From CAZVFX01 sp964626565 (lineage in GTDB: Bacteria; Myxococcota_A; UBA9042; CAIXZC01), in NCBI GenBank assembly GCA_964626565.1, contig CAZVFX010000045.1, forward strand, positions 1-51,676: 51,676 nucleotides of DNA, written 5' to 3'. Under the pieces are notes generated by a model. That model was not told the origin of the DNA. It saw only the letters and a program-made list of their open reading frames with translations, and searched no databases. A program made the translations under genes and the position numbers. Position 1 is the stretch's first letter, and each line of letters opens with the position of its first letter. Shown piece after piece: positions 43,314 to 51,556 of the stretch.

Positions 43314-46157
43314 CTACGGCTTAAAATGATAAGGATAGCGAATCACGCACTCGCCGCCGATGGGGCGCTTGAAGCTGATCCGCTTGATGATGTTCTTCAC
43401 ACAGTTCACCACCTTCTTGTTCCCCAGCCCGTCGTTCTTGACCGAGATCTCCTTGACCTTGCCGGTGTCCGCGATGGTGAATCCGTACACCACCTTGCCC
43501 TTCAGGTCGGGGTTCTTCTGGAGTTCCGGGTCGTAGCAGAACTTGATCGCGCCGCGCTTGGCGTTGATCTTGGCGGCTATGTCCTTCTTGTCGCAATAGA
43601 CATTGGTGCCCACTTCCTTCACCTTCTTTTTGCCGGGAAGGTACGGGATTTCCACGTTGGGGAAGATGACGACCACGTTGCCGATGCAATTCTCCTTGCC
43701 CTTCTCCTTGTCGCAAAGGTAGCCGGGGAACGCCTTGCCCAGGTCGGTAATCAACTCGTCCTCGGGCAACCGGGTGAGCACATCAGCCACCTTGACCACC
43801 CAGCCCGACTTCGCCTTGTCTTCGGCCATGACGTAGAACACGTTGCCGTTGTCCCACTTGTACTTCATCTGCTGGGCGATGCCGATGGCTTCAGCTTCGA
43901 AGTTCTTGCTCTCCACCTTCGTGTACGACATAAACAGGTTCCACACCGGGTCAGGGTTGCGGGGGTCGGTGATCGCCCGGTACTTCTTCCAGCTAACGTC
44001 TTTCCGACGCGGGTGGCGGGTGGGCTTCATCTTCCCCTTGCGGGTCTTGTTGGTGGGTGGGTAGAAGCGCACCTGCCCGCCGTCCGTGATGTATACCAGG
44101 ATGGGGCGCTTGTAAGTCATGTCCAGGGTGGACCGGTCGACGAACTTCTCGGTGAAGTAGACTGTCGGCACGGTGTCCATGGCGCCGCTGGCTTTCAGCA
44201 GGCGGTCGTCCCTGTACTGGGCATAATGCAGCGAGTCCACGACCCGCTTGAACATGAGGGCCGGGGCTGCTTCGTCGACTGCGAGGAGCGCGGCCCTTCC
44301 TACGGTGTTCTCGAACTGCTGCCAGCCGATGCGCTCGCTGTTGACGATGGCTTTCTGCAGCAGGTAAGGCCATAGTCGCTGGTCAAAGCCGTCCGCGGAC
44401 GCGCCGAGCTGCTTGAGCTTCTCCACCACCGAAGGGAGGGAGTAGATGGGCTTTTCAAAAGCTGCATCCCGCACGATGATCTTGTCCAGGTACACGCCGA
44501 GTTTGCTGTCGAACGGCAGCTTTTTCTCCTTGTACTCCACGTTCTTGGCCAGCACCTCTTTTTCAATCGCGGGCAGGTCGATGATGAGCTTGCCCGGGTA
44601 GGCAATCCCCATCTCTTTTTCCCGGAAGGTCGCCAACTCAGTGGTGGGATCCAGGACCGGGCGCATCGATTCGTTGATGCCGGCTTCGTCGAAGACCACC
44701 ATTTCCAGCGGGTGGTAGGACCAGTCGGCCGACAGTGGGGTAAGATCGGAACGTAAGACCAGGCGCTCCTTCATCTCCTCCCATTTCTCCTTCGGGAAGG
44801 TCTCTACTGGCGGATACACCGTGGTGAGCTGGGGGATCCAGCCGGACACGGTGTTGAGGACCCGGTCCATTTCTCTTACCAGCGGGTCTTCTTTGGCTCC
44901 TTCGACGTCGCCGCCCAGGAAGCTGCCCATTACCACCGCGTAGAAGCGAAGTATGAGTGCGTTATCCGCGCTCAGCAGGCTTGCGTCTTCCGGCTTCAGC
45001 CATAGCTCCTTGAGGCAGTGCTTGCGCACCGCTTCGAGAGGGTTGCCGCCACCCGCGATTTCCGTGGCAGCCGCGGCGCACACGATGCCGCGGTTGTTCT
45101 CGAGGAACAAGACTTCGGCGAGGTGCTCGTTGGGGACCTTGTCCAACTCGCTGCAGGCCGCGCAGAGCAACTCCCCGAGCAACTTGGCGAGTAGCTTCCA
45201 GCGGCGTTCGAAGACCAGGGTATCGCCGGAGATCAAAGCATCCCTCAGCTTGATACTCATGACCGAGCGAGCCTGGATCACCACCGGGCTGTCAGCCGCG
45301 GCCAGGGCCAGCAACGCGCTGGGGTCGTATTCGCTGGGCTCGAGGTACGGGGGCACGGGCCCGGCGGGTTGTTCCGCCCCTTCCGCCGGCTTTTCGGCCG
45401 CGGGCGCAGCTTCCGCCGTCTTGGCCCCTTCCGGCGCAGTCCATTCTGCGGGCAGCACCAGATTGGCTTTCTTCAATCCGCCGTTTTCCCGCCGGATATC
45501 GTGGGCCAGGAACTGCACCAGGGCGGAGAGCCCTTGCAGCTTGTCCCGGGCTCCGGCATCTTTGGCCTGGTTGGCGTGTTCCGCGAACTCCGCGGCCAGT
45601 GCTTCATAGTAAAGCACGGCTGTCAGGTCGGACTTGCCATCTACGCCCCGCAGGCGCTCGCCCAGCGTGTCCTGGCCTCCGGCCAGCGCGACGATAAGGA
45701 AGTCTACCCGGGTCCTTGCCCCGGCCACATAAGCAGCCTCTGCTTCGGGGGTGTCCGGGAATTTCTCGCCGATCTCTTTGAGACCGGTGAGGTAAGCCTC
45801 CACGTCGCCCTCTCCCAGGGAGTATATGCCGAAGCTCTTGAGGTGCGATTCAAGCTGCTCCGCCGGGGATTTCTCCGGTTCCGCCGGCTTTTCCGGTTCT
45901 GCGGGCTTCTCCGGTTCCGCCGGCTTTTCCGGCTCGGCCGGTTTCTCCGGCTCGGCCGGTTTCTCCGGCTCGGCAGGCTTCTCCGGCTCGGCAGGCTTTT
46001 CCGGCTCGGCCGGTTTCTCCGGAGCCTTCTTCTCGTCCTTCTGCCCCGCCTTGGGCCCGGCTTTCTTCTGGGCTGCGTCGTCCTTGCAGCCGGGCATAGA
46101 AGCCAGGCAAGCGGCAAGTAGTAACGCAAGCGTGAGTTTGAAATATGTGGCTTTCAT
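43314..46157 (-). CDS. AgmX-domain lipoprotein with EKPAEP linker
   Basis: 947 residues from ATG 46157 with GGGAGGCG upstream; an earlier in-frame ATG has no such site. The signal ends at LALLLAAC (Cys17) or at Cys24. A linker of eight EKPAEP hexapeptides follows (about 46-95), the kind that spans a periplasm or cell wall. The bulk (about 110-820) is mostly helical and unknown. The last 90 residues form an AgmX/PglI C-terminal TonB-like domain (INAKRGAIKFCYDPELQ, GKVVYGFTIADTGKV, NDGLGNKKVVNCV), a family known from myxobacterial gliding-motility and related genes. It probably acts in the periplasm or at the outer membrane. Function unknown. Confidence 0.82.
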   Translation of the reverse strand: MKATYFKLTLALLLAACLASMPGCKDDAAQKKAGPKAGQKDEKKAPEKPAEPEKPAEPEKPAEPEKPAEPEKPAEPEKPAEPEKPAEPEKPAEPEKSPAEQLESHLKSFGIYSLGEGDVEAYLTGLKEIGEKFPDTPEAEAAYVAGARTRVDFLIVALAGGQDTLGERLRGVDGKSDLTAVLYYEALAAEFAEHANQAKDAGARDKLQGLSALVQFLAHDIRRENGGLKKANLVLPAEWTAPEGAKTAEAAPAAEKPAEGAEQPAGPVPPYLEPSEYDPSALLALAAADSPVVIQARSVMSIKLRDALISGDTLVFERRWKLLAKLLGELLCAACSELDKVPNEHLAEVLFLENNRGIVCAAAATEIAGGGNPLEAVRKHCLKELWLKPEDASLLSADNALILRFYAVVMGSFLGGDVEGAKEDPLVREMDRVLNTVSGWIPQLTTVYPPVETFPKEKWEEMKERLVLRSDLTPLSADWSYHPLEMVVFDEAGINESMRPVLDPTTELATFREKEMGIAYPGKLIIDLPAIEKEVLAKNVEYKEKKLPFDSKLGVYLDKIIVRDAAFEKPIYSLPSVVEKLKQLGASADGFDQRLWPYLLQKAIVNSERIGWQQFENTVGRAALLAVDEAAPALMFKRVVDSLHYAQYRDDRLLKASGAMDTVPTVYFTEKFVDRSTLDMTYKRPILVYITDGGQVRFYPPTNKTRKGKMKPTRHPRRKDVSWKKYRAITDPRNPDPVWNLFMSYTKVESKNFEAEAIGIAQQMKYKWDNGNVFYVMAEDKAKSGWVVKVADVLTRLPEDELITDLGKAFPGYLCDKEKGKENCIGNVVVIFPNVEIPYLPGKKKVKEVGTNVYCDKKDIAAKINAKRGAIKFCYDPELQKNPDLKGKVVYGFTIADTGKVKEISVKNDGLGNKKVVNCVKNIIKRISFKRPIGGECVIRYPYHFKP
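45875..46018 (-). repeat. 18-bp coding tandem repeat, eight units
   Basis: Eight consecutive 18-bp units (on the + strand, CCGGCTCGGCCGGTTTCT and variants) encode EKPAEP. Units vary at third codon positions, which shows selection on the peptide rather than recent DNA copying. Confidence 0.9.
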
Positions 46158-46206
46158 GGGCGCCTCCCGTACACGATATAAACAGTCAGAGTAAACTAGA
46201 CAATCA

Positions 46207-46235
46207 TACATAGCGGATCGTTCCACGAGTGTCAA
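46207..46235 (-). promoter_or_regulatory. Promoter of the AgmX-domain lipoprotein gene
   Basis: On the minus strand, TTGACA (46235-46230), 17 bases, TATGTA (46212-46207). The start would be about 45 bases before the ATG. Confidence 0.5.
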
Positions 46236-46291
46236 TGTAGGCGGTAGCAAAGGATAGGCGGTAGGCGGTAGGAACGGCTGGGAAACCATCA

Positions 46292-46324
46292 GTACCCTTT
46301 GCGTCAGAGTGGGGCCTGCGGGGC
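46292..46324 (+). repeat. Dispersed intergenic repeat, copy 3
   Basis: GTACCCTTTGCGTCAGAG followed by GGGGCCTGCG; 23 of 29 positions agree with copy 2. It lies in the divergent gap upstream of the spermidine-synthase-like gene, just after a short AGGCGGT tandem stretch (46237-46274). Confidence 0.5.
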
Positions 46325-46398
46325 TGGGGAACTGGCGGTTTTTTCGGCATGACGCGGTTCCATGCTAATCTTACGGCCTGGATGCACGGGGGAGTTGT

Positions 46399-48945
46399 AT
46401 GTCTTACCTGGCCATTACCATCGCGTTTACCGCCATGTCCGTGTTGAGCCTCGAAGTTGTGTGGATGAAGCTGTTCGCGATCGAGAGCTTTTCGAGTTTC
46501 GGGTACATGATCCTCAGCGTCGCTTTGCTGGGGTTCGGCATCGGCGGCATCCTGATGACCCTTTTTGCCGGCCGGCTGGCCGCGGACCGGGAGCGGTGGC
46601 TGTACCGCCTGGCCCTGGCCTATCCGGTGGCCGCCGTGGTCTCCATCCTGGGGTCCAAACTGATACCGTTTGTGCCTCAGAACATCATTCAGGATCACGC
46701 ACAGTTGGCCTATATCGGGGTGTTCTACCTGCTGCTCTCACTCCCCTTTATCGCCGGGTCTCTTACCATCGGGCTTATTTTGACCACTGCGGGCGACAAG
46801 GTGGGCAAACTCTATTTTGCCGATCTCGTGGGCTCCGGCCTGGGCGGCGTCGCGGTGCTCCTGGCTTTCTATCTGGTGCATCCCCGCTACCTTTCCCTGG
46901 TAGTCCTTCTGCTTTTCCTGCCCGCCCTCGTCGCGGCCGCGCTGGCATATCCGGCCGCAGCGCGCATACGCGCACTGGCCGGCGCCGCAGCCGTGGCTGT
47001 TGCCTGCCTGGCCGCGCTGCTGGTCTTCTCCGGGCTCACCTTCTCGGAATACAAGGGGATCTCCTACTCCATGGCCAGCGCCGAAGTCACCGGGGCCGAA
47101 GTGGTGGAAGAAGCGTGGGGACCGCTGGGGTACATGCAGGTGGTCTCTTCGAGAGCCGAGCGCACCGCACCCGGGCTTTCGTCCAGCGCCCCCATGGAAG
47201 CGCTGCCGCCGGAGCAAAAAGGTCTCTACATGGACGGCTCCAAGGTGGCGTCCGTTGCCCGGCAACTCGGCCCCGAGGAGAAAACCTACCTCGAATGGCT
47301 CCTAACCTCAGTGCCGTATCGTTTGTACGAAGGGAAATCCCCCGATGTCTTGCTGGTAGGCCTGGGCGGCGGAGAAGGGGTGGCTCAATCACTCTATTTT
47401 GGTGCCGGGTCCATCGTCGCAGCCGATATCAACTCGGTGCTCGTAGACCTGGTTTCCACCACCTTCGCCGACGAAAACGGCGGCATGTTTCAGCGGGACG
47501 ACGTCACCGCCACAGTCGCGGACGGAAGGGATTTTGCAGCCCGCCACCCGAGGGAGTTTGATCTGGTGATGGTGAGCTTTCTCGATGCCTCGGGGCTCTC
47601 CTTTCCCGGGTCCAAATCCATCTCCGAGAACTACCTCTACACCACCGAATCAGTAATCCAACTCCTGGGCGCGCTGCGACCTGGCGGAACCGCAGTGTTC
47701 TCCACCCGGGTCAACGAGCCGCCCCGGGGCTCGGTACGGCTTGCCGCCACAGTCGTCGCGGGAATGAAGGACGCGTGGGGGGTCGAAGAGGCGCGCGCCT
47801 CTATTATGTATATCCGCAGCGAGTTTCACGGCATGACTGTGGTGAAAAGGGGCGGATTCAACGACGAAGAGGTCGACCTGCTTTCGTTCGAGGGTTTTTC
47901 GCGAGGGTTTACAATCTCCTATTATCCCGGGATGCAGAAGGAAGTTCTGGAAGATCTTGCCCGGGAGGAAGAAGAATTCTGGGAAGGGCTGGAGGAGAGC
48001 CAGGGGGTGGACCTGTCCGCGTTCGAAAGCGAGGGTCCGGCTCAGGATCCGTTCTTCGATTGCATACATGCCTTACTGTTTGACGATGACGAGGGCGAGT
48101 CGTACCTCGATGCCTACCCCTTCGACATAACGCCGACATCCGACGACCGGCCCTATTTTTCGGCGATGCTGAAGAGCGGCTCTTTCGATTTCATCCGCAA
48201 GAATGCGTACGACCCGGCGAATTGGGAGAGGGAGGTGCCGCCCGACTTGTGGGCCCAGCCGGTGGTGTGGGCTACGCTCAGCCAGGCGTTCCTGTTTGCA
48301 CTGCTCATCCTGGTTATTCCACTCGTCGTGTCTCGGAAACGTCTGCCCAGGGCGGGGAAGGGCAAGAACTTCGTGTACTTCTCCTGCCTGGCCGTGGGTT
48401 TCATGTTTGTGGAGATGGTGCTCATCCAGAAGTTTACCCTCTACGTCGCGGCGCCGGCCTATGCCGCAGCGCTGGTGCTGTCCGGCATGCTGGTATTCTC
48501 AGGCATCGGGGCCGGTTTCTCGTCCCGATTCGTCGGGCGCCAGTCCCGGGGCATCATTATTGCCGTCGCGGGGATCATCGTGCTGTCGGTGCTGTATACC
48601 TATGGGCTGACCCCCTTGCTGCTGGCGACCATGTCTTACCCGGAAGCGGTGAAGGTCGTGCTGTCCATAGTGGCAGTGGGGCCGGTAGCCTTTTTCCTCG
48701 GCATGCCCTTCCCGCTCGCGTTGTCAGTTCTATCCGGGGCCGGCGACAGTCGCCTGGCCGCCTGGGGCTGGGCCGTCAACGGCGCGGTGTCGGTGCTGGG
48801 CATAGTCCTTGCCCAGGCCCTGGCCATGATGTTGGGTTATACCATCGTGTTGCAGATCGTGGCAGCGGTCTACCTGGTAGCTTGGGCCACCTTCCCACGG
48901 GGTCACGCTGATTCGAGCGCGGCTAGGAATTCCTCCGGAGAGTAA
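46399..48945 (+). CDS. Spermidine synthase-like membrane protein
   Basis: 848 residues. About seven membrane segments (FTAMSVLSLEVVWMKLF onward) make up residues 1-220. A soluble aminopropyltransferase-like domain follows at about 310-480, with the S-adenosyl-binding GLGGGEG, AADINSVLVD and VADGRDFAARHP. More membrane segments fill about 615-835. Family members with this membrane/synthase/membrane layout are widespread, but polyamine synthesis has not been shown for them and the usual catalytic residues are uncertain. The last 43 bases overlap the convergent PIN toxin gene. Confidence 0.82.
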   Translation: MSYLAITIAFTAMSVLSLEVVWMKLFAIESFSSFGYMILSVALLGFGIGGILMTLFAGRLAADRERWLYRLALAYPVAAVVSILGSKLIPFVPQNIIQDHAQLAYIGVFYLLLSLPFIAGSLTIGLILTTAGDKVGKLYFADLVGSGLGGVAVLLAFYLVHPRYLSLVVLLLFLPALVAAALAYPAAARIRALAGAAAVAVACLAALLVFSGLTFSEYKGISYSMASAEVTGAEVVEEAWGPLGYMQVVSSRAERTAPGLSSSAPMEALPPEQKGLYMDGSKVASVARQLGPEEKTYLEWLLTSVPYRLYEGKSPDVLLVGLGGGEGVAQSLYFGAGSIVAADINSVLVDLVSTTFADENGGMFQRDDVTATVADGRDFAARHPREFDLVMVSFLDASGLSFPGSKSISENYLYTTESVIQLLGALRPGGTAVFSTRVNEPPRGSVRLAATVVAGMKDAWGVEEARASIMYIRSEFHGMTVVKRGGFNDEEVDLLSFEGFSRGFTISYYPGMQKEVLEDLAREEEEFWEGLEESQGVDLSAFESEGPAQDPFFDCIHALLFDDDEGESYLDAYPFDITPTSDDRPYFSAMLKSGSFDFIRKNAYDPANWEREVPPDLWAQPVVWATLSQAFLFALLILVIPLVVSRKRLPRAGKGKNFVYFSCLAVGFMFVEMVLIQKFTLYVAAPAYAAALVLSGMLVFSGIGAGFSSRFVGRQSRGIIIAVAGIIVLSVLYTYGLTPLLLATMSYPEAVKVVLSIVAVGPVAFFLGMPFPLALSVLSGAGDSRLAAWGWAVNGAVSVLGIVLAQALAMMLGYTIVLQIVAAVYLVAWATFPRGHADSSAARNSSGE

Positions 48946-49319
48946 GCGGGCAAGTCGCTCTTTTTGAAACCTGTCAAATCTCGAGTGACGACGGCGTCAG
49001 CGCCAGCGTTTCGGGCGGCCTCAACGAGAACTGCATCTTCAGAGTCGGGAAGTGCCAGCCGGGTGGCCGCGTCGAGGACTGCCGCGTCCACGGCCGCGAT
49101 TTCGAAGACCGCCAGGAGTTTCTTCACCGCGCCGTCTGCTTTCTTCTTCCCCCCGGCTTTTCTGACCAGGTAGTGGATAGTCGTCAGTGTTGTTGCTCCC
49201 AGCGCCGCCTCGAACTTCCTCTTCTCTACCAAAGAGAGCAGGGCCGCAGCAGGAAGGGAGAAGGGCCGGCGGTCGAGCAGGACGTCGAGGACGACGTTGG
49301 TGTCCACAAGGACTTTCAC
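48903..49319 (-). CDS. PIN-domain toxin, VapC-like
   Basis: 138 residues. The acidic metal site of PIN ribonucleases is visible: Asp6 in LVDTNVVLD, then ALPDSEDAVLVEAA and VTRDLTGFKKSD. VapC toxins cut tRNA or rRNA in the cytoplasm. Its ATG overlaps the stop of the upstream antitoxin gene by four bases (ATGA), the classic toxin-antitoxin layout. The 3' end overlaps the convergent spermidine-synthase-like gene. Confidence 0.88.
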   Translation of the reverse strand: MKVLVDTNVVLDVLLDRRPFSLPAAALLSLVEKRKFEAALGATTLTTIHYLVRKAGGKKKADGAVKKLLAVFEIAAVDAAVLDAATRLALPDSEDAVLVEAARNAGADAVVTRDLTGFKKSDLPAYSPEEFLAALESA

Positions 49320-49555
49320 TGGTGTTTCTCCTCGAGGTAAGCCCGGTAGTCCCTCTCGTCCACATCTTTTCCTTTGAGCAGCCCCAACAAGCTGCGGGTC
49401 TTCGGTGCCAGGATGCGATGTTCGTGGTCTTGACGCTCCATTAGAAGCAGGTAGTCCGCGACAATCCGAGACAGCGATTTTCCTCTCTTGCGGGCAAATT
49501 CCTTTCCGAATCTTACCAGCTCATCGTCTAGCCTGAGTGTGAGTTTGGTTTGCAT
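49316..49555 (-). CDS. Ribbon-helix-helix antitoxin
   Basis: 79 residues from ATG 49555; an upstream ATG at 49576 would lie inside the operator and has no Shine-Dalgarno site. KLTLRLDDELVRFGKEFARK and RGKSLSRIVADYL form the ribbon and two helices of an RHH DNA-binding domain (DUF6364-like). The acidic tail RSLLGLLKGKDVDERDYRAY would wrap the toxin. It binds and neutralises the PIN toxin and represses its own operon. Confidence 0.85.
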   Translation of the reverse strand: MQTKLTLRLDDELVRFGKEFARKRGKSLSRIVADYLLLMERQDHEHRILAPKTRSLLGLLKGKDVDERDYRAYLEEKHQ

Positions 49556-49565
49556 GGCGAACCCC

Positions 49566-49598
49566 GTGACGTACAATTCTAATCATAATGTACGTCAC
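49566..49598. promoter_or_regulatory. Operator of the toxin-antitoxin operon
   Basis: A perfect inverted repeat, GTGACGTACA (49566-49575) and TGTACGTCAC (49589-49598), with 13 bases between. It covers the region just before the antitoxin start and overlaps the -10 box, so bound antitoxin would block transcription. Confidence 0.75.
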
Positions 49599-49615
49599 TT
49601 CTCGGGTGCTGTCAA
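49587..49615 (-). promoter_or_regulatory. Promoter of the toxin-antitoxin operon
   Basis: On the minus strand, TTGACA (49615-49610), 17 bases, TACATT (49592-49587). The -35 is inside the end of the archaemetzincin-like gene. Confidence 0.6.
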
Positions 49616-50509
49616 GGCCTCGGCAGATTTAAGGAAGAATTTCTCTTGGTAGTCGTACAGGTGTTCTTTGGCGAATTCGGCGAGCTTGAGATAGCGGTTT
49701 TTGGGGTCGCAGTTGGTGAGTGTGCACACTTTGACCATGCAATGGGGGCAGAGCCAGAGGGGGTGGGCGTCGGATTCGTCCAGGTGGTTACTGCCGCACA
49801 TGTTGCACTTGTACGCGGTGCAGTGGAGGAGCGAAAACATGTGGCCGGTTTCGTGGGTCGCGGTCTTGATGGTGCGCAACAGCACTTTCTTGAAGCCGGG
49901 GCCTTTTTCCAGGCTGCCGTACCGGTTCATAGACCAGACTCCAACTCTGTCGACGAGTGAGGCCTGCCCGAAGACGAAATTCCAACCTTTGCCGGGCCAC
50001 AGGTCCATGGTGGTGAGGCCCAACACCGCGGCGGCGTCATCGGGGAGCCGCGGTTTTAGCACATGGTCGAGGATATAGCTGGTCAGCAGTTGTTTCACTC
50101 CCCAGTCGGGGTGGACTCTTCGAGCCTCTTCTATCACCACCGACAGTGGTAGCGCTTCCGCCACTTTCACCGGCAGTCCGAAGTAGAGCCCCATGTACTC
50201 CGCGGTGAGTTTAGCGATCTTGGCCTGCTTGCCGGAAAACTTGCCGATGGGCTGGAGGTAAAGGGTATTTCGTTTCTTTCCGGGCAAGGTGGGATCGTAT
50301 TCGAGCCACTGATTGAAAGTTTGTCCCGGTTCGTCGTGGGATCCCAGCCAGTCGCCGGCCTGGGGAGGCGGCAGTATGCGGTGCAGTTCCACCAACTTTT
50401 CGATGGCCGCGTTCATCTGTTTAGCGTGGGGAGATTTCGCCACCGGTTCCGCTTTCGAACACGCCGCTGTCAGGACGAGAGAAACAGCCAGGTGGAGTAA
50501 GGTCGGCAT
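49595..50509 (-). CDS. Archaemetzincin-like metalloprotease lipoprotein
   Basis: 304 residues; GGGAGG upstream of the ATG. The signal ends at SLVLTAAC (Cys17). The archaemetzincin (AMZ, M54) site is clear: HETGHMFSLLHC, with His219, Glu220, His223 and His229 as zinc ligands and catalyst, then C-x4-C-N-M and CPHC, giving Cys230, Cys235, Cys254 and Cys257 for the second, structural zinc. One change: the family's HExxHxxGxxH has Ser226 in place of Gly. Other cysteines are near (Cys238, 262, 267). Members are proteases of unknown substrate; here it would act in the periplasm or on the surface. Confidence 0.85.
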   Translation of the reverse strand: MPTLLHLAVSLVLTAACSKAEPVAKSPHAKQMNAAIEKLVELHRILPPPQAGDWLGSHDEPGQTFNQWLEYDPTLPGKKRNTLYLQPIGKFSGKQAKIAKLTAEYMGLYFGLPVKVAEALPLSVVIEEARRVHPDWGVKQLLTSYILDHVLKPRLPDDAAAVLGLTTMDLWPGKGWNFVFGQASLVDRVGVWSMNRYGSLEKGPGFKKVLLRTIKTATHETGHMFSLLHCTAYKCNMCGSNHLDESDAHPLWLCPHCMVKVCTLTNCDPKNRYLKLAEFAKEHLYDYQEKFFLKSAEALTAPEK

Positions 50510-50530
50510 GGGTCCAGCCTCCCTGAGGAC

Positions 50531-50559
50531 AAAAAAAAAGGCGCCTTCGAAAAGGCGCC
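50531..50559 (-). terminator. Rho-independent terminator after tRNA-Asp
   Basis: Perfect 8-bp stem GGCGCCTT (50540-50547) and AAGGCGCC (50552-50559) with a four-base loop. In the - strand transcript nine U follow (50539-50531). The stem is also flanked by T on the other side, so it may end + strand transcripts too. Confidence 0.85.
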
Positions 50560-50565
50560 CTTTTT

Positions 50566-50642
<77 letters not shown>

Positions 50643-50701
50643 AACAATCAACTGAGCGAATATTTACAACAGCCCGCTCATGAATGCAACAAAAAAAACA
50701 G

Positions 50702-50774
50702 TGGGCGGAACAGGGCTTGAACCTGTGACCCCCGGCTTGTAAGGCCGATGCTCTCCCAACTGAGCTACCCGCCC
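50702..50774 (-). tRNA. tRNA-Val (anticodon TAC)
   Basis: 73 bases to the discriminator A; CCA is not encoded (CTG follows). Acceptor GGGCGGG with TCCGCCC; D stem GCTC with GAGC; anticodon loop CTTACAA; T arm ACAGG with CCTGT around TTCAAGC. It is 59 bases upstream of tRNA-Asp in the same transcript. Confidence 0.95.
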
Positions 50775-50792
50775 GGGCACTCAAGGCTTCTT

Positions 50793-50821
50793 TTTATAGT
50801 CGTCAACTGGCCGACTGTCAA
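50793..50821 (-). promoter_or_regulatory. Promoter of the tRNA-Val/tRNA-Asp operon
   Basis: On the minus strand, TTGACA (50821-50816), exactly 17 bases, TATAAA (50798-50793). This is the best sigma-70 promoter in the window and fits a stable RNA operon. Confidence 0.85.
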
Positions 50822-50868
50822 GTCGGATGTGTTTGAGATTGCGGTACACCCGCACCGAGAACCCGGGG

Positions 50869-50983
50869 GCGAAGGCCGAGGTAGTGCGAAGTCTCCACTA
50901 CTGCTTCGCTCCGGGGTTTAATCCCTAAAGCTTCGCAGCACGCCTTCGGAGCCGGTGAAACTGGCTCCTTCGGCGCTCCGTGC
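50869..50983 (+). repeat. Structured repeat element, copy A
   Basis: About 115 nt. A first hairpin GTAGTG/CACTAC (50881-50886, 50896-50901), the box CTGCTTCGCTCC, a weak second hairpin (GGGG/TCCC in 50912-50925), the box GCTTCGCAGCACGCCTTC, then a third hairpin GGAGCCGGT/ACTGGCTCC around GAA, then TTCGGCGCTCCGTGC. Its last 55 bases (50929-50983) are identical to copy B. It ends just upstream of the inverted copy C, so A and C together form a large palindrome. The 384 bases between the tRNA-Val and nuclease genes hold only the tRNA promoter and copies A and C. Confidence 0.75.
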
Positions 50984-51032
50984 CGAGCATTGTCTTTAGA
51001 GCCTTCATGACAACACAGACACTCCATGCTGG

Positions 51033-51143
51033 GCACGGAGTGCCGTAGGGGCCGGCAGTACCGGCTCCGAAGGCATCCTTCGAAGCCCAGGTCAGGCAAG
51101 CCGACCTGGGCGTAGTAGGAGGGGTGATTCTGCCCCACCTCAG
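51033..51143 (-). repeat. Structured repeat element, copy C (inverted)
   Basis: Read on the minus strand it follows the order of copies A and B: GAGGTGGGGC, then a hairpin GCCCAGGTC/GACCTGGGC (51085-51093, 51103-51111), a GCTTCG box, GCCTTC, hairpin GGAGCCGGT/GCCGGCCCC around ACT, and a CACTCCGTGC end. Stems are kept while bases differ from A and B. It begins 15 bases after the nuclease stop, on the same strand. Confidence 0.65.
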
Positions 51144-51158
51144 TTTTCCATTCTTGGG

Positions 51159-51449
51159 TTACCCTCCCGGTGCCCCCGCACCAGAGACCTCTGACTCCTC
51201 CGAGTCCTTCCTCCAAAAGCGTTTTCGAGAAAACGCATGCCCCGAGCCCTGCTTCAAGTACTTCTCGAAGGCTCGGGCACAGGACTCATCTGCAAACCAG
51301 ATGGCAATCACAGGACGCCAGGGGGCGTGCCGTGCCGTCTGCGGCACCTCCTTGCCGTTGTGCTCGTCAAGCCTTCTTTGAAGCTTGGCGGTCATGCCCA
51401 CATACCGGCGCTTGCGCCGACGCAAGCTCTCAAGGATATAGACCCACAT
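51159..51449 (-). CDS. GIY-YIG nuclease domain protein
   Basis: 96 residues from ATG 51449, with GAGGTGAGG upstream; a GTG at 51458 is an alternative start. MWVYILES and RRYVGMTAKLQRRLDEHN are the GIY and YIG parts with the catalytic Tyr and Arg. FEKYLKQGSGHAFSRKRF carries the metal-binding Glu. It resembles stand-alone UvrC-N/YhbQ-like proteins of about 90 residues. Such proteins cut DNA, but cellular roles are mostly unknown. It lies between structured repeat copies C and B, the main reason to look closely. A role in repair or in spreading the repeat are the two options. Confidence 0.85.
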   Translation of the reverse strand: MWVYILESLRRRKRRYVGMTAKLQRRLDEHNGKEVPQTARHAPWRPVIAIWFADESCARAFEKYLKQGSGHAFSRKRFWRKDSEESEVSGAGAPGG

Positions 51450-51556
51450 GTTCCTCACCTCGTTGTTGTTCCCTCACCCTTGTTATCGGGGTTTGGGAGG
51501 GCATGTGTACCATTTTTGTTGGTCTTCCTCGTCGAGAAGAAGTTTGGGACTCCCGA

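Noticed and set aside
50818..51216. A 132-residue open frame on the minus strand
   Set aside because: It reads through repeat copies A and C and the end of the nuclease gene in another frame. No Shine-Dalgarno, and the protein is only translated repeat.
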